A stretch of 7,907 nucleotides of DNA. Source: Planctomycetaceae bacterium (GTDB lineage Bacteria; Planctomycetota; Phycisphaerae; Phycisphaerales; SM1A02). Position 1 is the stretch's first letter. Every line of letters starts with the position of its first letter. The position numbers were made by a program, and so were the translations under genes. Under the pieces are notes generated by a model that made no database searches, was not told the origin of the DNA, and worked only from the letters and a program-made list of their open reading frames with translations. This document shows positions 1-5,388 of the stretch, piece by piece. The stretch is from contig CANHFL010000036.1 of the NCBI GenBank assembly GCA_947459855.1, positions 1 through 7,907 of the forward strand, read 5' to 3'.

Positions 1-251
1 CCGCGGTGCGCGCCGTGGCCGCGGACGCCGCGCGCCATGGTGCGGACGTCGTTCTTTCGACGGCCTACGAGACGTCGTACACGCTGCGCCTGGCCGCACA
101 CGTGGCGGCCGCCATCCCGAACGCGCGTCGCGCGCACGGGCTGGGAACTGCCGGCGTGCTGGCCGCCGATGCATGCGCGCCCGCGGTGGCGCGCGGCGGC
201 CTGCTGGCGGGCGACCCGCTGCCCGTCCCGCTCTCGGAGCGCTGGGCATGA
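1..251 (+). CDS. menC: o-succinylbenzoate synthase (MenC-like), C-terminal fragment
   Basis: This is the 3' end of a gene that starts before the window; about 82 residues are visible. MenC, an enolase-superfamily enzyme, dehydrates SHCHC to o-succinylbenzoate in menaquinone synthesis in the cytoplasm. The visible part holds the end of the barrel: a strand of the type VVLSTAYETS, an alanine-rich helix, then AHGLGTAG and a short tail (LLAGDPLPV). The LS..ET and HGLGT pattern is what I associate with MenC-type enolase-superfamily C-termini. The metal-binding and catalytic lysine residues lie upstream and cannot be checked. The stop overlaps the menE start as ATGA, which implies translational coupling and supports the pathway assignment. 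Another enolase-superfamily member, such as a dipeptide epimerase, is possible from the fragment alone; the menE neighbour is what favours MenC. Confidence 0.7.
   Translation, partial: AVRAVAADAARHGADVVLSTAYETSYTLRLAAHVAAAIPNARRAHGLGTAGVLAADACAPAVARGGLLAGDPLPVPLSERWA
236..239 (+). promoter_or_regulatory. Ribosome binding site of menE
   Basis: GGAG lies 8 bases before the ATG at 248, inside the end of menC. It decides in favour of the ATG at 248, in the ATGA overlap, over the in-frame upstream start at 173, which would place an unlikely Arg/Ala-rich extension on the enzyme. Confidence 0.6.
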
Positions 252-1615
252 CGCTGGACGACCTGCTGGCGAACGGCGACGGCTGGCCGCTTCTCCTGGT
301 GGCAGAGGGTCCCGTGTGGCGCGGCGACGCCGCGGCTGCTGCCCGGCGCGCGGCGGCAGGGCTGGCCGCGCGCGGCATCGGGCCCGGCTGCGTCGTGGCC
401 GCGGATGCCGCTCCGTCGCCCGAGTTCGTCGCGCTGCTCCTGGGCGCCGCACTGCGCGGTGCCACGTTGCTGCCCGTCTCCACGGCGATGCCGTCCGTGG
501 CGCGCGCCCGCATCGAGTCGCAGGCGGGTGCGGCGCTTTCGCTGCGGGCGCACGAGTTCCCGGCGCTGCAGGGGGGCGTGGGCGCTGCGGATCACGCGTC
601 GGATGCGCCTGCCACGCCGGTCGCCGCGTTCCATCCCGACTCGGCGATCGCGGTCGCGACCAGCGGGTCCACCGGCCTGCCGCGCGTCGTCCGCATCCCG
701 TGGTCCGCGGCGGTCGCCAGCGCGCAGCAGGGTGCGCACGCGCTGCCGTTCGGGCCGGGCGACGCGTGGCTCGCGTCGCTCTCGGCGGCGCACGTCGGCG
801 GCCTGATGATCCTGGTGCGCGCCGTCGCGCTTGGCGGCGCGGCGTGCATCGCGCCCGCGCCGCGCAGCTGGGCGGACCTGGCGGGCATCACCCACGTCTC
901 GGTGGTCGCGGCGCAGCTCGCGCGGCTTCTCGAGGATCCCTCCGACCCGCCGGCCTCGCTCAAGGCGGTGCTGCTCGGCGGCGGCCCCAGCCCGCAGGCG
1001 CTGCGCGACGCGGCGCTTGCGCGCGGCCTGCCGGTCTTCGCGACGTACGGGCTGACGGAGACGTGCTCGCAGGTGGCGACCGGGCGGCTTGTCCCCGGCG
1101 ACCCGGCCACGCTGGCCGGGCCGGCGATCGCCCCCACGCGCATCTGGGCCGAGGCCGACGAGCTGCTGATCGACGGCCCGACGCTGGCCGACGCCGAGTT
1201 CCACGCGGGCGCTGCAGTCCCGATTCCGCGTCCGCTGCGGACGCGGGACCACGGGTTCATCGATGCCCAAGGCCGCGTCCACGTCGTCGGCCGGCACGAC
1301 GCGATGTTCATCTCCGGCGGCAAGAACATCCACCCCGAGACGATCGAGCGCGCGCTGGGCGAGATCCCCGGCGTTCGCGCCGCTTGCGTCGTCGGCGTGA
1401 CCGACCCGCGCTGGGGCATGCGCCCGGTGGCGTTCGTCGACCTGGCGCACCCGCCCGCGCAGCCGCTGCGCGACGCGCTGGCCGTGTCGCTCGAACGGCA
1501 CCTGGTCCCCGACGCGATCTATGCCATGCCCGCCGACGAAGCTGTGAAGATGAAGCCGTCACGCGCCGCCCTCGCCGCGCGCCTGTCGGCCGGCGAGCCC
1601 TTCGAAAGCAGGTGA
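248..1615 (+). CDS. menE: o-succinylbenzoate-CoA ligase (MenE), ANL superfamily
   Basis: A 455-residue AMP-forming acyl-CoA ligase that would activate o-succinylbenzoate with ATP and CoA in menaquinone synthesis. The ANL motifs are visible in order: the phosphate-binding loop ATSGSTGLPR (residues 137-146), the adenine-pocket motif ATYGLTETCS (265-274), the ribose-binding aspartate in TRDHG (D334), the hinge region VGRHD (347-351), ISGGKN (355-360) and the C-terminal lysine motif KMKPSR, where K436 is the likely adenylation lysine. The length matches MenE (about 450-490) and is shorter than most acyl-CoA synthetases. The start at 248 is supported by GGAG 8 bases upstream and by the ATGA overlap with menC. 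Substrate specificity is inferred from size and the menC neighbour; another small aryl- or acyl-CoA ligase is the alternative. The gene ends inside a palindrome at 1609-1634, which supplies its last Arg codon and its stop. Confidence 0.87.
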   Translation: MTLDDLLANGDGWPLLLVAEGPVWRGDAAAAARRAAAGLAARGIGPGCVVAADAAPSPEFVALLLGAALRGATLLPVSTAMPSVARARIESQAGAALSLRAHEFPALQGGVGAADHASDAPATPVAAFHPDSAIAVATSGSTGLPRVVRIPWSAAVASAQQGAHALPFGPGDAWLASLSAAHVGGLMILVRAVALGGAACIAPAPRSWADLAGITHVSVVAAQLARLLEDPSDPPASLKAVLLGGGPSPQALRDAALARGLPVFATYGLTETCSQVATGRLVPGDPATLAGPAIAPTRIWAEADELLIDGPTLADAEFHAGAAVPIPRPLRTRDHGFIDAQGRVHVVGRHDAMFISGGKNIHPETIERALGEIPGVRAACVVGVTDPRWGMRPVAFVDLAHPPAQPLRDALAVSLERHLVPDAIYAMPADEAVKMKPSRAALAARLSAGEPFESR

Positions 1616-1634
1616 CAGGTCCACCTGTCACCTG
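1609..1634. repeat. Perfect palindrome at convergent gene ends (REP-like or bidirectional terminator)
   Basis: Arms CAGGTGACAGGT (1609-1620) and ACCTGTCACCTG (1623-1634) are exact inverted repeats around a 2-base centre. With the flanking AAG and TTT the pairing extends outward by one G-U and two A-U pairs. The menE stop TGA (1613-1615) and the complement of the opposing thioesterase stop, TCA (1628-1630), sit at mirror positions in the arms. The hairpin followed by TTTG on the plus strand, and by CTTTCG on the minus strand, could terminate both transcripts, though the T tracts are short. It also resembles dispersed REP-type palindromes in form; whether it is repeated in the genome cannot be seen here. 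Confidence 0.8.
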
Positions 1635-2056
1635 TTTGCTGTCGCCCGCGACGCATCGATCCACGCGCGCAGCGCCGGCGGCAGCTCCACGCTTCGCCCC
1701 GCGGCAGGATCGATCGCGGCACGCACCACGCGCGCCTCCATGGCCACCGCGCCCGCGCGCTCGAACCGCCAGCCCAGCGTGAACGCGCTCTGGCCGGCCT
1801 CCACCAGCACCAACCGCGCCGTCAGCCGGTCGCCCACGCGCACCGGCAGCCGGTAGTCCGCCTCGCAGCGCACCACGGGCGTCGGGGCCAGCGTCCGGGT
1901 CACCAGCATGTCGCGCAGCTGCAGCCCGCCCGCCTCCAGCCAGCGCTCGAACAGCTCCTCCTCGAGTTCCAGCAGGCGGGGGTAGAAGATCACGCCCGCG
2001 GCATCCGTGTGCTGCAGGCGCACGCAAAGCTCGGCGGACAGGGTGGCGGGGTCCAT
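1628..2056 (-). CDS. Hot-dog fold acyl-CoA thioesterase (YbgC/4HBT type), possible DHNA-CoA hydrolase
   Basis: A 142-residue protein of the 4-hydroxybenzoyl-CoA thioesterase (hot-dog) family, which hydrolyses acyl-CoA thioesters in the cytoplasm. The N-terminal motif QHTDAAGVIFYPRLLE (residues 15-30) matches the family signature in which the aspartate (D18) is catalytic, followed by the long central helix ELEEELFERWLEAGG. The strands VVRCEADYRLPVRVGDRL and AFTLGWRFER complete the fold, and the length is normal (130-150). Because menC and menE converge on it, the attractive role is 1,4-dihydroxy-2-naphthoyl-CoA hydrolysis in menaquinone synthesis (MenI). This is inference from context, as the family has many substrates. 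The ATG at 2056 is the only sensible start before the hot-dog motif, but no Shine-Dalgarno sequence precedes it. The stop lies in the palindrome at 1609-1634. Confidence 0.78.
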   Translation of the reverse strand: MDPATLSAELCVRLQHTDAAGVIFYPRLLELEEELFERWLEAGGLQLRDMLVTRTLAPTPVVRCEADYRLPVRVGDRLTARLVLVEAGQSAFTLGWRFERAGAVAMEARVVRAAIDPAAGRSVELPPALRAWIDASRATANR

Positions 2057-2153
2057 GGGGGAAGGGTACGCCCCGTGCTCGGCAGCGTCCCAGAAGCGCG
2101 TCCAGCCGGGGAGTTTCGCCACACACGCCCGGCCACCCGCGCGTACACGGGTC
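2057..2153. other. Divergent intergenic region between thioesterase and Tat-exported protein genes
   Basis: These 97 bases must hold the start signals for both divergent genes if neither is read from further away. I see no convincing -35/-10 pair on either strand and no purine-rich ribosome binding site before either start. A T/A-containing patch (GAGTTTCGCCACAC, near 2110-2123) is the least GC-rich part. Confidence 0.4.
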
Positions 2154-3164
2154 GTGAGCCAACACCAGTCCGACCGGCCCGCTCCGGCCCCTGTGCCAGC
2201 CGCCCTCCCGCAGTCCCCCCGCCGAGACTTCCTCCGGATCGCATCCGGCCTCGGCGTGGCGCTCGGGACAGCCGCTGCGTTCGGTGGGCCGGTTCGGTCG
2301 GCGGCGGGTGCCCTTGCCCCCGCGGCAGGGGGTTCCGGCGGCGGCGCCGCCGCGCCGTTCGACCTCGCGGCGCTGGGGATGCCGTACCGCCAGGACGACC
2401 CGCGCTGGGGCCGCGACGTGATGTGGGACCGCCGGCTGGTCATCCGCACCGCCACGCAGATCAACGGCATGCGCAAGCCGATCGCCGAAGGCCTCATGCG
2501 CAGTTTCCCCGACGGCAACACGATCGCCAACGAGGGCTGCCAGCTCACCTGCTTCGCGATGGTGCTGCGCATGCTGCACCCGCAGGCCGGTGCGGCATGG
2601 ACGCCGCGCACGCTCAACCGCGCGGCACAGGCCGCGCTGTACTACACGCGTTCGGGCCTTTCGATGACGACGCTGGCCGCGGACCTGCTCTCCGAAGTGT
2701 CGGAAGGCGCCGTGCAGCTCGCGGCGAAGGAGGAATACCTCCCCGCCGTGCAGCCGTGGCCGCGCGCCTTCGCCGACACCGCGCCGCTCATCCGCGCGTA
2801 CCGGGGCCTTTCGCCCGCGGCGCGCGCCGGCACGCTGGTCATGCTCAAGCTCGGCACGTACGACGACACCGTCGCCTCGCACTACGTGCTGCTCGACCCG
2901 AACGCGGCCGAGTCGCCGGACGTCCGCGACGCGCTGATCCTGGATCCCGCGATGCCCGCCGGCCGTACCGGGCCATGGCGCCTGAGCGACTCCGCCGCCT
3001 GGATCTGCACGGATCCCGACATCGCCGTCGGCTGGCGTGCCGACGGCATCCAGCCCACGCAGGTCGCGGGCGCCTGGGCGTTCACGCGCTGGGACCGCGC
3101 CAACGGCAGGACCGGCGCCGCACCGCTGGTCGCGGCGTGGTCGCAGGAACTGGCCCGTGTGTGA
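2154..3164 (+). CDS. Tat-exported C39-like cysteine peptidase family protein
   Basis: A 336-residue predicted exported protein. It has a twin-arginine signal, SPRRDFLRIASG (residues 21-32, R23-R24), a hydrophobic stretch to about 44, then an Ala/Gly/Pro linker to about 68. The mature part starts with DLAALGMPYRQDDPRWGRD, and the pattern that follows resembles the papain-like C39 peptidase group (Peptidase_C39_2 type): Q80 and the DPRW motif, EGCQLTCFAMVL with candidate nucleophile C129, SHYVLLDP with H243, and LILDPAM with D264. The family usually has GCGP at the cysteine; here GCQL plus a second cysteine, C133, departs from that. Start: GTG at 2154 is chosen because it gives a normal Tat leader with little wasted upstream sequence. 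GTG at 2193 is possible. The in-frame ATG at 2007 would overlap the divergent thioesterase gene. No ribosome binding site helps. The substrate is unknown. Confidence 0.72.
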   Translation: MSQHQSDRPAPAPVPAALPQSPRRDFLRIASGLGVALGTAAAFGGPVRSAAGALAPAAGGSGGGAAAPFDLAALGMPYRQDDPRWGRDVMWDRRLVIRTATQINGMRKPIAEGLMRSFPDGNTIANEGCQLTCFAMVLRMLHPQAGAAWTPRTLNRAAQAALYYTRSGLSMTTLAADLLSEVSEGAVQLAAKEEYLPAVQPWPRAFADTAPLIRAYRGLSPAARAGTLVMLKLGTYDDTVASHYVLLDPNAAESPDVRDALILDPAMPAGRTGPWRLSDSAAWICTDPDIAVGWRADGIQPTQVAGAWAFTRWDRANGRTGAAPLVAAWSQELARV

Positions 3165-3203
3165 GTGTGCGTCGGCGCGCCGGCGGATGCGTCCCGCGGC
3201 GGC

Positions 3204-3572
3204 TCAGCGCTGCTCGCCGTAGTGGTGCAGCAGGTAGCGCGCCACGTAGTCCAGGATGCTCGACGCCTCCGGGACCTCGGGGTTGCTGGTCGGGCCCATC
3301 GGCTCGAAGCGCATGCCGCGGAAGCGCTCGGCGGCCTCGGCCACCGGCAGCCCGTGCTGCAGCGCCAGGCTGAACGCGCGGCAGAAGCCCTGGATCAGGC
3401 CGGAGAGGGTCGACCCCTCCTTGCTCATCTTGATGAACAGCTCGCCGGGGCGGCCGTCCGCGAAGAGGCCGACGGTGAGGTAGCCCTCGTGCCCGCCGAT
3501 CGAGAACTTGTGCGTGATGGAACGGCGCGTGCTCGGCATCGGCTCGCGGCGCGTGATGGAAGCGGTGGTCAT
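3204..3572 (-). CDS. Stand-alone C-terminal domain protein of B12-dependent ribonucleotide reductase (NrdJ-like)
   Basis: A 122-residue protein that is nearly all one conserved block: HKFSIGGHEGYLTVGL (21-36), DGRPGELFIKMSKEGST (39-55), a helix with GLIQGFCRAFSLALQHGLP, then FRGMRFEPMGPTSNPE (84-99) and SILDYVARYL (105-114). This matches the region near the C-terminus of adenosylcobalamin-dependent (class II) ribonucleotide reductase. The catalytic barrel, the active-site cysteines and the B12-binding part are absent. So are the terminal paired cysteines that re-reduce the enzyme; the only cysteine is C64. It therefore cannot be a reductase by itself. It could be a separately encoded subunit or regulator, or a stand-alone nucleotide-related domain. 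The ATG at 3572 has a weak GAAGG about 10 bases upstream; the Met at residue 12 is an alternative start. The gene is convergent with the Tat protein gene (39 bases apart). Confidence 0.88.
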   Translation of the reverse strand: MTTASITRREPMPSTRRSITHKFSIGGHEGYLTVGLFADGRPGELFIKMSKEGSTLSGLIQGFCRAFSLALQHGLPVAEAAERFRGMRFEPMGPTSNPEVPEASSILDYVARYLLHHYGEQR

Positions 3573-3663
3573 CGGAACGTCGCCTTCTTGCCCGTCCTGG
3601 GCATTCGCTGGCGGGACTGCCTTGGTGCCCGTCCGTCGCGCCGTCGCGCGGCTGGGGGGCTGC

Positions 3664-3693
3664 CCGGTGATTCGCCGCCTTGCGGATCACCGG
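3664..3693. other. Stem-loop in the leader of the NrdJ-like gene
   Basis: CCGGTGATTCGC (3664-3675) pairs with GCGGATCACCGG (3682-3693) across a 6-base loop. Eleven of 12 positions are Watson-Crick, and the twelfth is T-G on the plus strand and C-A on the minus strand. No T tract follows on either side, so it is not a typical terminator. It sits about 90 bases before the NrdJ-like start codon on the minus strand. Confidence 0.55.
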
Positions 3694-3709
3694 ACGCGTG
3701 GGAAAGATA

Positions 3710-3736
3710 ACGCGCCACCCACGGGGGGTGGCGCGT
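3710..3736 (-). terminator. Rho-independent terminator after rplI
   Basis: An 11-bp perfect stem: ACGCGCCACCC on the minus strand (3736-3726), loop CCCGT, then GGGTGGCGCGT (3720-3710). It is followed on the minus strand by TATCTTTCC. It lies 64 bases after the rplI stop and ends that transcript before the NrdJ-like gene. Confidence 0.8.
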
Positions 3737-3800
3737 CGGGTTCACAAATTCCTTGCGGGCAGGAACGGTCGCGGCCGGGCGGGCCGGCGCGGCCGCGGGT

Positions 3801-4397
3801 TCAGGCCTTCGCCTTCTTGCCCTTCTTGCCCTCGGCCTTGGCTTCGCCCTCTGCGGCCGGGGCGTCGGTGGCGGGGGCCTCCTCGGCAGCCGGCTCCTCG
3901 GCCGGGGCGTCGGCCGCCGCGGTCAGGATCTCGAGCGTGCGGTCCGGCAGGACGTCGATCGCGATGTCCGTGCGGAGGTCGCGGTCCAGCTGGATGGTGC
4001 AGCTGTAGTGGCCGATGCGGCGGATGGTCTGCTGCAGGCGGACGGCGCGGAAGTCCACGCCGAAGCCGTCGGCAACCAGCTGGTCGGCGATGTCACGCTG
4101 GGTGACGGCGCCGTACAGCACGCCCTGGTCGTTCACGCTGCGGATGAGCTTGATGGCGACGCCTTCCATGCGGGCCATGAGGGCCTCGCGGGCGGCGCGG
4201 ACCATGGCCAGCTCGGCCTGCGCGGCGGCGCGGGCGTCCTTGAGGGCCTCGATCTTCTCGGCGGTGGGAGCCTCGGCGAAGCCGTGCGGCAGCAGGTAGT
4301 TGCGGGCGAAGCCGGGCTTCACCTTCACGACGTCCCCGACGAGACCCAGGTTTTCGATGGTGCGGTTGAGGAGGAGCTCGACCTTGCGAAGCGCCAT
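3801..4397 (-). CDS. rplI: 50S ribosomal protein L9
   Basis: A 198-residue L9, which binds domain V of 23S rRNA near the base of the L1 stalk and helps keep reading frame. The N-terminal rRNA-binding domain has the classic pattern VELLLNRTIENLGLVGDVV followed by KVKPGFARNYLLPHGFA (residues 6-41). The long connecting helix covers about 44-75, and the second domain follows (VNDQGVLYGAVTQRDIADQL, from 88). Typical bacterial L9 is about 150 residues; here residues 160-198 are an added tail, first Ala/Glu/Pro-rich and then lysine-rich (GEAKAEGKKGKKAKA). The ATG at 4397 is preceded by AAAGGA with a 7-base gap. Upstream of it are a candidate promoter and the ssb terminator, so it is probably transcribed on its own. 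The usual neighbour rpsR is absent. Confidence 0.97.
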   Translation of the reverse strand: MALRKVELLLNRTIENLGLVGDVVKVKPGFARNYLLPHGFAEAPTAEKIEALKDARAAAQAELAMVRAAREALMARMEGVAIKLIRSVNDQGVLYGAVTQRDIADQLVADGFGVDFRAVRLQQTIRRIGHYSCTIQLDRDLRTDIAIDVLPDRTLEILTAAADAPAEEPAAEEAPATDAPAAEGEAKAEGKKGKKAKA

Positions 4398-4404
4398 GAC
4401 GCTG

Positions 4405-4410
4405 TCCTTT
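4405..4410 (-). promoter_or_regulatory. Ribosome binding site of rplI
   Basis: AAAGGA on the minus strand, 7 bases before the ATG at 4397. It rules out the longer in-frame upstream start at 4562, which falls in the ssb terminator. Confidence 0.75.
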
Positions 4411-4463
4411 CGCGGCGGATGCCGCGCCAAGTTAGGGCTGCCTCGGGGCCCAGCAGTTGGAGC

Positions 4464-4485
4464 GCGGCACCCACGTGGGCGCCGC
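4464..4485 (-). other. Near-perfect palindrome in the rplI leader
   Basis: On the minus strand GCGGCGCCCAC is followed directly by GTGGGTGCCGC. The arms pair fully in RNA with one G-U, leaving a 4-base loop when folded. It lies just downstream of the predicted rplI transcription start, about 67 bases before the start codon. It could be a leader structure or a protein-binding site; no function is shown. Confidence 0.4.
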
Positions 4486-4500
4486 GGAGGCGGGCCGCGC

Positions 4501-4529
4501 ATGATCGCAGAAACCCGCCGTTCCCGCAA
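4501..4529 (-). promoter_or_regulatory. Candidate promoter of rplI
   Basis: On the minus strand TTGCGG (4529-4524), a 17-base spacer, then GATCAT (4506-4501). This fits a housekeeping sigma pattern (TTGnnn, nATnAT) and lies between the ssb terminator and rplI. It predicts a leader of about 95 bases. The match is partial, so it needs transcript-start data. Confidence 0.45.
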
Positions 4530-4561
4530 GTCGCTTGGCGCGCGGGGTGTGCCGGAAAGCA

Positions 4562-4593
4562 CCGCGGGGCCGACACTTGCGTCGGCCCCGCGG
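4562..4593 (-). terminator. Rho-independent terminator after ssb
   Basis: A 13-bp perfect GC-rich stem (CCGCGGGGCCGAC at 4562-4574, loop 4575-4580, GTCGGCCCCGCGG at 4581-4593), followed on the minus strand by TGCTTTCC. It lies 65 bases after the ssb stop. The T tract is interrupted, but the stem is strong and stands between ssb and the rplI promoter. Confidence 0.72.
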
Positions 4594-4658
4594 CATCAGG
4601 AGATGACGTGTTCAGGGGTGTCCGGGAATCCCGGCCGCCCGACCCGTGCGGGCGCGGT

Positions 4659-5132
4659 TCAGAACGGGATGTCCTCGTCCGCGACCTCGGCGTGGCCGGA
4701 GCCGCCGCGACCGCCGGTCGCCGCCTTCGCGTTGCCGCGGCCGCCGCGCGGCGGGGCGTAGCCGCCCTCGTCGCTCACGACGCGCTCGCCGCCGCCACCG
4801 CCGGCCGAGCCCAGGAACTGGAAGTTCTCGATGACGACGCGCATCTTCGACCGCTTGCCGCCGTCCTTGTCCTCCCAGGTGTCCAGCTTCAGGCGGCCCT
4901 CGATGAAGAGGGGCTTGCCCTTGGTCATGTACTGCTTGATGACCTCGGCCTGCTTGCCCCAGGCCTCGCAGTCGACGAACGTCGTTTCCTCACGGTCCTC
5001 GCCGTCCTTCGTGCGGTACTTGCGGTTCACCGCGAGGCCGACCTCGCACACGGCCTGGTTGCCCGGCGTGTACTTGAGCTCGGGGTCGCGGGTGAGGTTG
5101 CCGATCAGCATGACCTTGTTGAGATTCGCCAT
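4659..5132 (-). CDS. ssb: Single-stranded DNA-binding protein
   Basis: A 157-residue SSB, which coats single-stranded DNA during replication, repair and recombination and recruits partner proteins. The OB-fold domain spans about 1-108: NKVMLIGNLTRDPELKYTPG (5-24), AVNRKYRTKDGE, TTFVDCEAWGKQAE (50-63), and YMTKGKPLFIEGRLKLDTWED (68-88). A glycine-rich disordered linker (about 109-147) leads to the acidic tip DEDIPF (152-157), the docking site for partner proteins. The length is slightly below the 178 residues of the E. coli protein because of a short linker. The ATG at 5132 has AAGGAG with a 6-base gap. It lies downstream of rpsF, as in many bacteria, but is separated from it by a strong terminator and has its own candidate promoter. 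Confidence 0.98.
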   Translation of the reverse strand: MANLNKVMLIGNLTRDPELKYTPGNQAVCEVGLAVNRKYRTKDGEDREETTFVDCEAWGKQAEVIKQYMTKGKPLFIEGRLKLDTWEDKDGGKRSKMRVVIENFQFLGSAGGGGGERVVSDEGGYAPPRGGRGNAKAATGGRGGSGHAEVADEDIPF

Positions 5133-5138
5133 TGGATG

Positions 5139-5144
5139 CTCCTT
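5139..5144 (-). promoter_or_regulatory. Ribosome binding site of ssb
   Basis: AAGGAG on the minus strand with a 6-base gap to the ATG at 5132. It fixes the start at MANLNKVM rather than the longer in-frame opening at 5306. Confidence 0.8.
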
Positions 5145-5163
5145 GCGTTCGGTGTCTGTTCGG

Positions 5164-5192
5164 ATCGTAGCCGCGGCGCCCTTCCTAGGCAA
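5164..5192 (-). promoter_or_regulatory. Candidate promoter of ssb
   Basis: On the minus strand TTGCCT (5192-5187), a 17-base spacer, then TACGAT (5169-5164), a plausible housekeeping-sigma promoter. It predicts a short leader of about 25 bases carrying the ssb ribosome binding site. It has the same 17-base spacing as the candidate rplI promoter. Confidence 0.55.
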
Positions 5193-5295
5193 GGCCGCGC
5201 CGCGCCACGACGGCGCCTTCCGGTCTCGATGCATGCAGTATGGCCGCCCCCGGTGAAGCACCTGCTGCAACGGGAAGTTTTTCCACCCAAAAACG

Positions 5296-5329
5296 CGGCT
5301 GCGCACGGCGGGTGGGCCGTGCGCAGCCG
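5296..5329 (-). terminator. Rho-independent terminator after rpsF
   Basis: A 14-bp perfect stem (5296-5309 with 5316-5329) around a 6-base loop, followed on the minus strand by CGTTTTTGG. It is the best terminator in the window. It lies 59 bases after the rpsF stop and separates the prs-rplY-pth-rpsF group from ssb. Confidence 0.9.
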
Positions 5330-5388
5330 GAACAACTCGGGATCGCCCGCCGCCGGATGGCCGGCAGGGGTTCCGTTGGGGGCTGGGG

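Noticed and set aside
37..1782. Long plus-strand open frame of 581 codons overlapping menC and menE
   Set aside because: It is an Arg/Ala/Pro-rich frame typical of a shadow in GC-rich DNA, and it overlaps menE, which shows clear ANL motifs in another frame.
1308..2882. Long minus-strand open frame of 524 codons
   Set aside because: It is Arg/Gly-rich without recognisable motifs and runs across menE, the thioesterase and the Tat protein genes; a GC-rich shadow.
3165..3203. Bidirectional terminator between the convergent Tat protein and NrdJ-like genes
   Set aside because: The short CGGCGCGCCG palindrome at 3173-3182 cannot form a useful hairpin and no T tract is present on either strand.
3573..3709. 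Cobalamin riboswitch upstream of the NrdJ-like gene
   Set aside because: A B12 riboswitch would suit the B12-dependent enzyme family, but the gap is too short and I find no convincing B12-box or multi-stem core; only a simple stem-loop is supported.
4398..4658. Hidden rpsR (S18) gene between ssb and rplI
   Set aside because: The only open frame of suitable length on the minus strand lacks any S18 motif, and the region is occupied by a terminator, a candidate promoter and a leader palindrome.
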